From Lysobacter enzymogenes (GTDB lineage: Bacteria; Pseudomonadota; Gammaproteobacteria; Xanthomonadales; Xanthomonadaceae): a stretch of DNA of 64,000 nucleotides. Position numbers and translations under genes: made by a program. Each line of letters starts with the position of its first letter. Position 1 is the first letter of the stretch. Under the pieces are notes generated by a model. It worked only from the letters and a program-made list of their open reading frames with translations, ran no database searches and was not told the DNA's origin. Of this stretch, positions 18,706 to 27,006 are shown piece by piece. The stretch covers positions 5,158,501-5,222,500 of the forward strand of contig NZ_CP067395.1 of assembly GCF_017355525.1 (NCBI RefSeq), read 5' to 3'.

Positions 18706-19635
18706 CTACTGCGAACACGCCGGCGTATCCCCCCCATCCTCGCCATACAACGCCGCAAAACTCGCCGGCATGATCCGCGGCGACCGCTGCAACGGCGGCT
18801 TCACCGCAGCGAAGTAATCGCGCTGCCATTGCGCCGCCAGCGCCGCCGCCGCCGGCTCCAGCGCCGCGTCGCGCGCAGCCGGCGGATCCGCAGGTTTAGC
18901 GGTCAGCCGCGCCACCAGCAACCGCATCGCCCGCGCCTTGGCCGGATCGTTGGCGATCAGGCCGGAGGTGGGCGAGGAATCGTCGCTGTAAGCCGCCATC
19001 AGATCGAACAGCGCCGGAACGTAGCCCGCTTCGAACGAAAGCTGCAGCAAGGCGCCGGCCTCGCCGCGCCAGCGATCGAACTCGGGCGTGTTGATGTGGG
19101 AGAAATCCAGCAGGACCGAATCGCCGCGCGCGTAGCGGTACATCGCCTCGGGTTCGCCGGCCAGCGCGGCCTGGCGCAGATAGCGGTTGCCCTGGCGCCA
19201 GGCGTCGCTGTGCGCGTCGCGGCATTCGGCCAGGACCCGGCGCGCGCGGTCTTCCATCCGGGTCATGTAGGCGCGTTGGTCCGGCGCCAGGCTGGCGCTG
19301 GCGTTCTGCTCGGCCGAGGCCAGCAGTTGCTGCGCGGCCGAGGTGTCGGCGCAGCGCAGCAGGTCGACGCCGAGCTGGCAGGCGGCGCGGCTGTCGCCGG
19401 CGTCGGCGCGCTGCCGCAGTTCGTTCTGGCGGCGCTGGCGGTAGTCGCTCGGCGCGGGCTCCGGCGCGGCCGGCATGGACGCGACGGGCGCGCTCGGCGC
19501 GAGCGCCGGCGCGGCTTCGATCGGCGGCGCGGCCGCTGCCGGCGCCGCATCGCTGCCGCGCCACAGTTGCCAGCCCAACAATGCGACCGCGATCGCGATC
19601 AAACCTGCGAGCCAAATCCGGATGCCGGGGTTCAT
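18706..19635 (-). CDS. Uncharacterised membrane-anchored protein with Pro/Ala linker
   Basis: 309 residues. A single N-terminal hydrophobic helix (about 7-25, WLAGLIAIAVALLGWQLW) probably anchors it in the inner membrane with the bulk in the periplasm. A Pro/Ala-rich linker follows (about 30-75), then an alpha-helical region containing RADAGDSRAACQLGVDLLRC and ALAGEPEAMYRYARGD, which look like degenerate Sel1/TPR-type repeats. No catalytic motif is seen. ATG at 19635 was chosen because the hydrophobic helix follows at once; an upstream frame extension to 19686 overlaps the divergent promoter region. Divergent from the aldo/keto reductase gene. Confidence 0.7.
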   Translation of the reverse strand: MNPGIRIWLAGLIAIAVALLGWQLWRGSDAAPAAAAPPIEAAPALAPSAPVASMPAAPEPAPSDYRQRRQNELRQRADAGDSRAACQLGVDLLRCADTSAAQQLLASAEQNASASLAPDQRAYMTRMEDRARRVLAECRDAHSDAWRQGNRYLRQAALAGEPEAMYRYARGDSVLLDFSHINTPEFDRWRGEAGALLQLSFEAGYVPALFDLMAAYSDDSSPTSGLIANDPAKARAMRLLVARLTAKPADPPAARDAALEPAAAALAAQWQRDYFAAVKPPLQRSPRIMPASFAALYGEDGGDTPACSQ

Positions 19636-19712
19636 CGTCCGCTGCCTGACCTCGTCGATGCGTTCACCGGCGTAGCATGCCCGCAATCGACCATCGGATT
19701 CGGAGCCTTGCT

Positions 19713-20678
19713 ATGCAATACCGTCGACTGGGTTCGTCCGGGCTGCGGATTTCCGCCTTGTCCTTCGGCGCATGGGTCACCTTCGGCGCGCAGATCGGCC
19801 GCGACACCGCGCGCGAGCTGATCGCCGCGGCCTGGGACCACGGCGTCAATTTCTTCGACAACGCCGAGGGCTATGCCAACGGCGAGGCCGAACGGGTGAT
19901 GGGCGAGGCGATCGCCGAACTGAAGCTGCCGCGCGACGGCTATTGCGTATCGAGCAAAGTGTTTTTCGGCGCCGAAGAAGAACCGCGGCCGACCCAGCGC
20001 GGCCTGTCGCGCAAGCATGTCACCGAAGCCTGCCATGCGGCGCTGCGGCGGCTGCGGGTCGACTATCTGGACCTGTACTTCTGCCATCGCCCGGACCCGG
20101 ACGCGCCGGTCGAAGAAACCGTGTGGGCGATGGACACGCTGATCCGCCAGGGCAAGGTGCTGTACTGGGGCACCTCCGAATGGCCGGCGGCGCTGATCCG
20201 CGAGGCGCACAAGATCGCCCGCGCCCAGCACCTGCACGCGCCGACGATGGAGCAGCCTCAGTACAACCTGCTGCACCGCGAACGGGTCGAACTGGAATAC
20301 GCGCCGCTGTACGCGGAACTGGGACTGGGGACGACGATCTGGTCGCCGCTGGCCTCAGGCCTGCTGACCGGCAAGTACCGCGGCGGTTTCGACGGCGGCG
20401 ACCGGCTCGGCCACGCCGACAAGGAATGGCTGCGGCGGATCGCGGTCGGCGATTCCGGCCAGCGCCGGATCGAGCGGGTGACCGCGTTCGTCGAACTGGC
20501 GGCCGAACTCGGCGTGGCGCCGGCGTCGCTGGCGATCGCCTGGTGCCTGCGCAATCCGCACGTGTCGACGGCGATCCTCGGCGCGAGCCGGGTGGAGCAA
20601 CTGCTGCAGAACCTCGCGGCGGTCGACGTGAAGCTCGAAGACGCGGCCTGGCAGCGGGTGGAAGCCGTCACCGCCTGA
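19713..20678 (+). CDS. Aldo/keto reductase, potassium-channel beta-subunit/YghZ-type branch
   Basis: 321 residues, a cytosolic TIM-barrel NADPH-dependent reductase. Active-site residues appear in order: NFFDNAEGYANGEAERVMG (Asp and Tyr), SSKVFFG (Lys) and YFCHRPDPDAPVEETVWAMD (His). The cofactor-binding C-terminal part is ILGASRVEQLLQNLAAV. The WGTSEWPAALIREA and TTIWSPLASGLLTGKY segments place it with Kv-beta/YghZ-like AKRs. Physiological substrate unknown; detoxification of aldehydes is plausible. Confidence 0.9.
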   Translation: MQYRRLGSSGLRISALSFGAWVTFGAQIGRDTARELIAAAWDHGVNFFDNAEGYANGEAERVMGEAIAELKLPRDGYCVSSKVFFGAEEEPRPTQRGLSRKHVTEACHAALRRLRVDYLDLYFCHRPDPDAPVEETVWAMDTLIRQGKVLYWGTSEWPAALIREAHKIARAQHLHAPTMEQPQYNLLHRERVELEYAPLYAELGLGTTIWSPLASGLLTGKYRGGFDGGDRLGHADKEWLRRIAVGDSGQRRIERVTAFVELAAELGVAPASLAIAWCLRNPHVSTAILGASRVEQLLQNLAAVDVKLEDAAWQRVEAVTA

Positions 20679-20690
20679 GTCGTTCGGCAT

Positions 20691-20847
20691 CCCCTGTAGG
20701 AGCGGCGCGAGCCGCGACCGCGCCAGGCCAACTGCGGCGCAAGCCGGTCATCGCCGTCGGGGAGCGGGTTTGGCGGCCTCCCAGGGGTAGGGGACGGGCG
20801 GCGTAGTTGGATTGGCGCGGTCGCGGCTTGCGCCGCTCCTACAGGGG
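20691..20847. repeat. REP-like inverted doublet (REPIN-type), family A
   Basis: A 34-bp element at 20691-20724 recurs in inverted orientation at 20814-20847, differing at one position and separated by 89 bp. Each arm contains TAGGAGCGGCGC. The pair can form a long cruciform or hairpin between the reductase and the hemP promoter. A second doublet is at 43896-43987. Confidence 0.8.
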
Positions 20848-20908
20848 CGGCAGCCGGCTTCCGCCGACGGGCGGTTTGACCGGGCTCGCAAAATCGCGCA
20901 ATCGCGTG

Positions 20909-20940
20909 TTGACTGGCAAATGAGAATCATTATCATCATT
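20909..20940 (+). promoter_or_regulatory. Promoter with overlapping Fur box for the hemin-uptake operon
   Basis: A TTGACT hexamer (20909-20914) and TATCAT (20931-20936) are 16 bp apart. Overlapping them is TGAGAATCATTATCATCATT (20921-20940), a near-perfect Fur box. Iron-dependent repression of the downstream hemP gene is therefore very likely. Confidence 0.85.
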
Positions 20941-20970
20941 CGGGAGCCCACCCCCGAACGAGTCACCGCC

Positions 20971-21213
20971 ATGTCTCTGCGCAATCCCGTGCTGCAGCTG
21001 AAGCCCCGTACTGATCGTTCCCTGACCGCGGTCGCCCCGCCGGTCGCCTCGGTCGCGCCGGCCGCCGCCGCGGCGGTCGTCGCGGCCGCCCAGGCCGGAC
21101 TGGTCGAGAGCGCGGCCCTGCTGCGCGGCGCCCGCGAAGTCCTGATCCGCCACGGCGGCGAGGTCTATCGCCTGCGCCACACCCGCAACGACAAGCTGAT
21201 CCTGACCAAGTAA
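20971..21213 (+). CDS. hemP: Hemin uptake protein HemP
   Basis: 80 residues. The C-terminal 40 residues form the HemP domain, with LLRGAREVLIRHGGEVYRLR and ending TRNDKLILTK, the typical HemP signature. The first 40 residues are an Ala/Pro/Val-rich extension. HemP is a small cytoplasmic protein, an activator or accessory needed for expression of the adjacent heme receptor in several proteobacteria. It starts at the ATG at 20971, 30 bp after the Fur box. The receptor gene follows after about 300 bp. Confidence 0.9.
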   Translation: MSLRNPVLQLKPRTDRSLTAVAPPVASVAPAAAAAVVAAAQAGLVESAALLRGAREVLIRHGGEVYRLRHTRNDKLILTK

Positions 21214-21516
21214 CCCCCGTCCCGGCGCGCCCCCGCCCAGCCCGCTCGGCAACATCCCCTCACCCACGTCGGTCCAGATTCCCCAAGCCCAAGGCCTTAC
21301 CGCCCCAGGCCCCCGGAACCCGAACCGCGTTGCCGAGCCCGCCGCACCCGGCCGCCCCATCGCGCAAGCACCACCCGCACCGCGCCCGCCCCGGGCGCGG
21401 TGCGGTGCGTCGGTCCGCCGACTTGCCAGCACCTCTCTCCAAGGCTGCCAGCCCCGTCTCTCTCCGGATGCCAGCTCGCCTCGGTTCTTACGTTTTCCAT
21501 CCAACCGAGTCGAAGA
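21214..21516. other. Leader/intergenic region between hemP and the hemin receptor
   Basis: About 300 bp, C-rich and G-poor on the plus strand. No gene and no clear Fur box found. The C-rich/G-poor bias and absence of a strong hairpin resemble a long untranslated spacer, so a rut-like Rho-sensitive region is conceivable. Confidence 0.4.
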
Positions 21517-23832
21517 ATGTCCCGCGTCCATACCCTGGCTGCGTCCGCGCGCCACGTTTCCGCTTCCGCCGTCCCCGCGCGCTCCGCGCTGGCCCTCGCC
21601 CTGTTGCTGGCGCTGCCGGCCGCGCACGCCGCCGATGCGCCCGACGCCGCCGGCGGCGAGGTCAACGAACTCAATCGCGTGGTGGTCAGCGCGACCCGTA
21701 CCGAGCGCGCCGTGCAGGACGTGCCGGCGACGGTCAGCGCGATCGACCGCGAGCGCATGGACAACGAACTGACCCGCAACATCCGCGACCTGTTCCGCTA
21801 CGAGCCGGGCATCGACGTCGGCGGCAACCGCGAGCGCTTCGGCCTCGGCGACATCCGCATCCGCGGCCTCGGCGGCAACCGCGTGCGCGTGCTGGTCGAC
21901 GGCGTGTCGGTGTCGGACGGCTTCTCGATCGGCAGCTTCTCCAACGCCGGGCGCAACTTCGTCGATCTGGACACGGTCAAGGAAGTCGAAATCGTGCGCG
22001 GCCCGTCGAGCGCGCTGCACGGCTCCGACGCGCTCGGCGGCGTGGTCTCGTTCGTGACCAAGGATCCGGCGGACTACCTGAAAGACGGCGCCAAGTCGTA
22101 CTTCGGCTTGAAGCTCGGCGCCGAAAGCCAGAACGAAGGCATTTACGGCAGCGCCACCGCCGCGTTCGCCGGCGACCGCTGGTCCGGCCTGGTCGTGGTC
22201 AACCACCACCAGGGCAAGGAAACCGAGAACCAGGGCGACAACGACGCCCACGACAGCAGCCGCACCCGCGCCAATCCGCAGAGCTTCGAAGGTCGCAGCC
22301 TGCTGACCAAGCTGGTGTACGCGCCGAGCGAGAACCAGCGCTTCCGCCTGACCGTGGAAGGCAGCGAAGACCGCACCACCACCGATGTGTTCAGCGCGCT
22401 CGGCCTCAGCGCGCTGACCCCGGGCCTGCCGCCGACCGCGCCGCGCACGCGGGTGCTGTCGATGGCCGGCAACGACCACCAGACCCGCGCCCGCGTTTCG
22501 TTCGCGCACGAAATCGATGCGCTCGACAGCGCGCTGGCCGATTCGCTGAGCTGGCAGGTCTACCGCCAGGACAGCGAGACCACCCAGCGCACCCGCGAGC
22601 AGCGCGCCAGCGTCGTCGGCGGCCGCGACACCAGCCCGTCGCTGCGCCTGCGCGAGTTCAACTTCGACCAGCGCGTCTACGGCGCCGAAGCCACCGCGCA
22701 CAAGGACTTCGCCACCGGCTCGGTCGAGCACACGCTGACCTACGGCTTCGAATACGAGCAGACCGAATTCCGCCAGAAGCGCGACGGCCGCTCGGTCAAC
22801 CTGACCACCGGCGCGGTCAGCACCACGATCTCGCCCGACGCGTTCCCGGTGCGCGATTTCCCGATCAGCAAGACCCGCAACGCCGGCGTGTTCGTGCAGG
22901 ACGAAATCCGCTTCGCCGACGGCGCGTTCCGGCTGGTGCCGGCGGTGCGCGTGGACCGCTACGAGCTCAAGCCGCAGAGCGATGCGATCTGGAACGGCGA
23001 CAACCCCGGGGTCAAGATCAGCGACCTGAGCAAGACCAGCGTGTCGCCGAAGCTCGGCGCGGTCTGGCATTTCGCCGAAGACTGGTCGCTGTACGGCGGC
23101 TACCAGCGCGGCTTCCGCGCGCCGCCCTACAGCGACGTCAACCTCGGCTTCACCAACCTGCAGTTCGGCTACACCGCGATTCCGAACCCGAACCTCAAGC
23201 CGGAAACCAGCAACGGCTACGAGCTGGGCCTGCGCTACAGCGGCAAAGCGGTGTACGCGCAGCTGTCGGGCTACTACAACGACTACAAGGACTTCATCGA
23301 ATCCAACCGCCAGGTCAGCGCACCGCCGCAGACGCCGCTGATCGTGTTCCAGTCGCAGAACGTCGACAAGGCGCGCATCCGCGGCGTCGAACTGCGCGGC
23401 GGCGTCGACTTCGGCGAGCTGTATCCGTCGCTGGCCGGCTGGTCGACGCGTTTCGCCGCGGCCTACAGCAAGGGCGAGGACAAGAGCGACGGCCGTCCGC
23501 TGGAATCGATCGCGCCGCTGACCGCGACCGTCGGCGTCGCGTACGACCGCGAAAGCTGGGGCGTGGAACTCGCCGGCCGCTTCGCCCGGCACAAGACCGA
23601 CCTGCCCGAGGCCGGCCGTTTCGCCGCGCCGGGCTACGGCGTGCTCGACTTGCTGGCGCACTGGAACTTCGCCCCGGGCGCCAAGTTCAACGTCGGCGTG
23701 TTCAACCTCGGCGACAAGAAGTACTGGGACAACGGCGACGTTCCGGGCGCGCTGACCGCGAGCAGCCGCATCCTCGACCGCTACACCGCGCCGGGCCGCA
23801 ACGTCGGCGCCAGCGTGGCGGTGAGCTGGTAA
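21517..23832 (+). CDS. TonB-dependent hemin receptor (HemR/HmuR type)
   Basis: 771 residues. The signal peptide ends near AAHAAD. The plug (about 50-170) has NRVVVSATRTERAVQDVPAT, DIRIRGLGGNRVRVLVDGVS and VEIVRGPSSALHGSDALGGV. The barrel carries YGGYQRGFRAPPYSDVNLGF and IPNPNLKPETSNGYELGLRY, which is the FRAP/NPNL-NPxL signature region of heme/hemoglobin receptors. It ends VAVSW with an aromatic last residue. Outer-membrane uptake of heme powered by TonB is the expected role, supported by the upstream hemP and Fur box. ATG at 21517 (MSRVHT) chosen; the frame upstream is not signal-like. Confidence 0.92.
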   Translation: MSRVHTLAASARHVSASAVPARSALALALLLALPAAHAADAPDAAGGEVNELNRVVVSATRTERAVQDVPATVSAIDRERMDNELTRNIRDLFRYEPGIDVGGNRERFGLGDIRIRGLGGNRVRVLVDGVSVSDGFSIGSFSNAGRNFVDLDTVKEVEIVRGPSSALHGSDALGGVVSFVTKDPADYLKDGAKSYFGLKLGAESQNEGIYGSATAAFAGDRWSGLVVVNHHQGKETENQGDNDAHDSSRTRANPQSFEGRSLLTKLVYAPSENQRFRLTVEGSEDRTTTDVFSALGLSALTPGLPPTAPRTRVLSMAGNDHQTRARVSFAHEIDALDSALADSLSWQVYRQDSETTQRTREQRASVVGGRDTSPSLRLREFNFDQRVYGAEATAHKDFATGSVEHTLTYGFEYEQTEFRQKRDGRSVNLTTGAVSTTISPDAFPVRDFPISKTRNAGVFVQDEIRFADGAFRLVPAVRVDRYELKPQSDAIWNGDNPGVKISDLSKTSVSPKLGAVWHFAEDWSLYGGYQRGFRAPPYSDVNLGFTNLQFGYTAIPNPNLKPETSNGYELGLRYSGKAVYAQLSGYYNDYKDFIESNRQVSAPPQTPLIVFQSQNVDKARIRGVELRGGVDFGELYPSLAGWSTRFAAAYSKGEDKSDGRPLESIAPLTATVGVAYDRESWGVELAGRFARHKTDLPEAGRFAAPGYGVLDLLAHWNFAPGAKFNVGVFNLGDKKYWDNGDVPGALTASSRILDRYTAPGRNVGASVAVSW

Positions 23833-23835
23833 GCC

Positions 23836-24420
23836 GTGCGCGCGGCGCCGTCGTCCGCGTTCGCCTTGCTGCCCGGTCACGCCGGGCTGCGCGCAGCGCT
23901 GCCCGCGCCCGAGCGGCTGGCGGCGGTGGCGACGGTGCTGTGCCTGCATCCGCGCCGCCAGCGCGACGCCCTCGCGGGTTGGCTGGCGGCGCGCGATGCG
24001 CGGCGCCTGGACCAGGGCGAGGACGGCGGCGCTTGCGAAGCGCTGTCGTTCCGCGACGCCGGCGGGCGCGAATGCTGGCGGCTGTACCTGCTCGCCGACA
24101 GCGATTTCCTCGCCTGGGACGATGCCGCCGCGGCGTTGTCCCCGGCGCCCGCGCGCGCCGGCGCGTGGGCCGCGGCCGCGCGTTGGCTGCGCCGCCTGCG
24201 CGGCGGCTGGCGCGCGCAGGCGCTGCGTTTGAGCGTGCTGCGCGACGAAGCCGGGCATTGCGTGTTGTTGGCCGATGCGGCGGCGCTGTCGCCGCTGGGG
24301 CTGACCCAGGCGCGACGGATCGCCGCCGCGGCCGGAGCGCGCCTGGACGAGCGCGCGCATGCGTGTTGCTGCCTGACCTCGGCCTCGGCCTCGGCCTCGG
24401 CGCCGTCCCTCCGGCATTGA
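23836..24420 (+). CDS. Uncharacterised protein in the hemin-uptake operon
   Basis: 194 residues from a GTG at 23836, only 3 bp after the receptor stop, so it is probably translated with it. Rich in Ala, Arg, Leu and Cys. Notable segments are CRLYLLADSDFLAWDDAA-like sequence (E-C-W-R-L-Y-L-L-A-D), a basic stretch WLRRLRGGWRAQALRL, and CCCLTSASASASA near the C-terminus. There is no signal peptide or membrane helix, so it is likely cytoplasmic. I do not recognise a family. Its position suggests heme handling, but that is association only. Confidence 0.65.
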   Translation: MRAAPSSAFALLPGHAGLRAALPAPERLAAVATVLCLHPRRQRDALAGWLAARDARRLDQGEDGGACEALSFRDAGGRECWRLYLLADSDFLAWDDAAAALSPAPARAGAWAAAARWLRRLRGGWRAQALRLSVLRDEAGHCVLLADAAALSPLGLTQARRIAAAAGARLDERAHACCCLTSASASASAPSLRH

Positions 24421-24479
24421 GCGCCGGGCGTTTTCATCCTTACTTATCTGTTTACAGCCAAAGAGCCAAACGAGACCTC

Positions 24480-25436
24480 ATGAACCTTCGTCATTTCCGC
24501 GCCAGCGCGCTGGCCGCCTGCCTGCTCTCCAGCCCGCTGGCCCTGGCCCAGCCCGTCGCCGCGACCGCCGCCGACCCGGCCCGCGACCGCGCCTCGATCC
24601 TGGCCATGCAGGGCGAATACATCGTCGACTTCGCCTTCGACGAAACCGTGCTGCTCAAGCCCGGCTATGAGCGCGCCCCGGCCATGCGCAGCGGCGGCAA
24701 CGAGACCGTGATCGTGGTCGAGGACAGCCCGACCAAGCTGGTGCTGCAGCACATCCTGGTCGACGGCAAGAGCGGCCACGTGACCAAGCACTGGCGTCAG
24801 GACTGGACTTACGAGGCGCCGCAGCGCTTCGAATTCAGCGCCGATCAGACCTGGCACGTGCGCAAGATTCCGGCCGAGCTCAACCGCGGGGCCTGGACCC
24901 AGTGCGTGTACGAAGTCAGCGACGCGCCGCGCTACTGCGGCACCGGCCGCTGGGACTACGACGGCGGCGCCGCCACCTGGACCAGCGACCCGAGCTGGCG
25001 TCCGCTGCCGCGGCGCGAATACACCAAGCGCAGCGACTACAACGCGATCGTCGCGATCAACCGCCACACCCTGACCCCGAACGGCTGGACCCACGAGCAG
25101 TTCAACACCAAGGTGCTGCGCAAGCCCGACGGCAGCCAGGAACCGCTGGCGCGCGAGTTCGGCTTCAACGATTACGTCAAGACCAAGGACGTGGACTTCA
25201 AGCCGGCCTACACCTACTGGAAGGCGACCCAGGGTTTCTGGGGCAAGGTGCGTCAGCGCTGGGACGCGTACCTCGGCAAGGCGCCGGGCGTGCGGCTCAA
25301 GACCAAGATCGACGGCATGGCGATGATCATTCCGCTGTTCGGGCAGGCCGAAAAGCTGGAGAAGGGCGGCAAGGTCGCCGACAAGGACATCGACGCGGTG
25401 TTCGCCAAGTGGGTGACCGCAGCGCCGGCCGAGTAA
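24480..25436 (+). CDS. DUF6607-like exported protein of the hemin operon
   Basis: 318 residues with a signal peptide (ALAACLLSSPLALAQ, cleavage near residue 22). The mature part holds MQGEYIVDFAFDETVLLKPG, the HWRQDWTYEAP segment and a block of aromatic residues (TQCVYEVSDAPRYCGTGRWD), consistent with a beta-rich periplasmic lipocalin-like fold seen in the DUF6607 family, often found beside heme-uptake genes. Function unknown. It closes the unit and is followed by a strong terminator at 25500. No lipobox. Confidence 0.75.
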   Translation: MNLRHFRASALAACLLSSPLALAQPVAATAADPARDRASILAMQGEYIVDFAFDETVLLKPGYERAPAMRSGGNETVIVVEDSPTKLVLQHILVDGKSGHVTKHWRQDWTYEAPQRFEFSADQTWHVRKIPAELNRGAWTQCVYEVSDAPRYCGTGRWDYDGGAATWTSDPSWRPLPRREYTKRSDYNAIVAINRHTLTPNGWTHEQFNTKVLRKPDGSQEPLAREFGFNDYVKTKDVDFKPAYTYWKATQGFWGKVRQRWDAYLGKAPGVRLKTKIDGMAMIIPLFGQAEKLEKGGKVADKDIDAVFAKWVTAAPAE

Positions 25437-25499
25437 GCGGCGCGCAGTTTCCGACCATGCCGGCGACGGAGCGCGGGCGTCGGAGCGATCGATCGGAAC

Positions 25500-25526
25500 G
25501 GCCGGGCAGGATGCCCGGCCTTTTTC
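25500..25526. terminator. Intrinsic terminator after the hemin operon
   Basis: GGCCGGGCA (25500-25508) pairs with TGCCCGGCC (25512-25520) around GGA, followed by TTTTTC. Strong terminator for the plus strand; the opposite operon ends 80 bp away. Confidence 0.88.
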
Positions 25527-25605
25527 TTTGCCGCGCCGCACTGCGGACGAAGAAAAGCCGGGCCGGTGCGCAACGCCGCCGGCCCGGCCAGGGGAAACGC
25601 GTCGC

Positions 25606-26955
25606 TCAGTCGACCCGGTAGTCGTGCGTCAACGCGGCCAACGGCGCCGGTGCGGCAGGCGCCGCCGCGACTTTGCCCTTCGGCGGCGGCGGCGGCGGAG
25701 GCGGCGGAGGCGGCGGAACGGGCGGAGCAGGCGGTACCGGCGCCGGCGGCGGCGGCGGGGGAGCCGGCGGCGCGGGCGGCACCCAGGCCACCGCCTTGGG
25801 CACGCTCAGCTTGAGCTTGGCGCTGCTGCGGTCGCGCAGGTAGCCGATCTCGACCTGCGCGCCGTCGGCCTTGCCGCGCAGCGCGTCCATCGTCTCGCGC
25901 GGAGTGTCGACGTTGCGGCCGTCGACGCTCTGGATCACGTCGCCGGCTTCCAGCCCCTTCAGCGCGGCCGGCGCGCTGAGCACCAGCACGCCGCGCTGGG
26001 CGCCGAAGTAGCGGCCGAGCTTGGGATCGACCGAGGCCAGGTTGAGCCCGCTCCAGCGCATCGCCTCGCTGATCAGCGGCAAGGTGCAGGCGGGATCGCC
26101 CGGCGTGCTCTTGTCCTTGCGCTGGCACTGCGGATTCGGGCCGATGCGGTAGATCTCGGTGCGCATGCCCGGCGCCACCGCGGCCTCGGCCGCCGGCGTG
26201 GCGCGTTCGATCCGCATCGTGCGCAACTGGGTGTTGGTGACGTATTCGGTGCCGTCGGGGTTGCGGTAGACCATGACCCGCTCGCCGACCTGCGGCGCGA
26301 CCTCGACCGTGGCCTCGCGCTGGTCGCGCAGGTAGCGGATGCGCACGGGCTTGCCGACTTCGAGCTTGCCGACCAGCGCGCGCGCTTCCTTCAGGCGCGC
26401 CTCGCCGCTCTTGCCGGCGAGCTTGCGCTCGTCGACCGCGAGCAGCCGGTCGCCGCTGCGCAGGCCGGCGCGCGCCGCGGCGCTGCCGGGCGTGACCGCG
26501 AGGATGTTGACGCCGCCGCGTTCGTCCGGGGCGAGGATCACGCCGAGCTGCGGGCCGCGCAGGTCGTCGCTGATGAGTACCGGGCCGAACGGCGGCGGCT
26601 GCGGCACGGCGCCGGCGGGATACGCGTCGCGGCGCATTTCCAGCACGATCGGCCGCGCCTGCGCGAGCAGCCGCGGCGCGCCGGCATCGTCGCTGCTGAA
26701 GAAGTAGCTGCCGGCGTCGCTGGCGACGACCGTCCGCAACGGCCGGGTGTCGCGCGTGCGCGCGTCGGCCGGGCGGGCGGGGACGAGCTCGATTCGTTCG
26801 ACGACCGTGGCGAGCGGGCCGGCGCGCACGGCGTCGGCCGGAGCCGCAGCGGCGGCCGCTGGCGTGCCGGTGACAGCGGCGCCGGCGGCGGGAACCGCGA
26901 GCGCGCCGCCGATCGCGGCGGCCAGCAGGGCGGGGAGCAGGAAGCGGGACGACAT
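25606..26955 (-). CDS. Exported two-PDZ-domain protein with polyproline tail
   Basis: 449 residues starting MSSRFLLPALLAAAIGG (signal peptide, cleavage about residue 26). PDZ1 spans about 133-220 (GPQLGVIL, then VTPGSAAARAGLRSGDRLLAVD). PDZ2 spans about 315-390 (RGVLVLSAPAALKGLEAGDV, then IQSVDGRN). No protease domain is present, so it should bind peptide ends as a periplasmic adaptor rather than cleave. Residues 392-425 are almost entirely Pro/Ala/Val, likely a rigid extended tail. Third gene of the sigma/anti-sigma operon. Confidence 0.8.
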   Translation of the reverse strand: MSSRFLLPALLAAAIGGALAVPAAGAAVTGTPAAAAAAPADAVRAGPLATVVERIELVPARPADARTRDTRPLRTVVASDAGSYFFSSDDAGAPRLLAQARPIVLEMRRDAYPAGAVPQPPPFGPVLISDDLRGPQLGVILAPDERGGVNILAVTPGSAAARAGLRSGDRLLAVDERKLAGKSGEARLKEARALVGKLEVGKPVRIRYLRDQREATVEVAPQVGERVMVYRNPDGTEYVTNTQLRTMRIERATPAAEAAVAPGMRTEIYRIGPNPQCQRKDKSTPGDPACTLPLISEAMRWSGLNLASVDPKLGRYFGAQRGVLVLSAPAALKGLEAGDVIQSVDGRNVDTPRETMDALRGKADGAQVEIGYLRDRSSAKLKLSVPKAVAWVPPAPPAPPPPPPAPVPPAPPVPPPPPPPPPPPPKGKVAAAPAAPAPLAALTHDYRVD

Positions 26956-27006
26956 GGCGGTCTCCAGGGAAAAGTGGGTGCGGCGGTTCGGCGCGTCGGG
27001 CATCGG

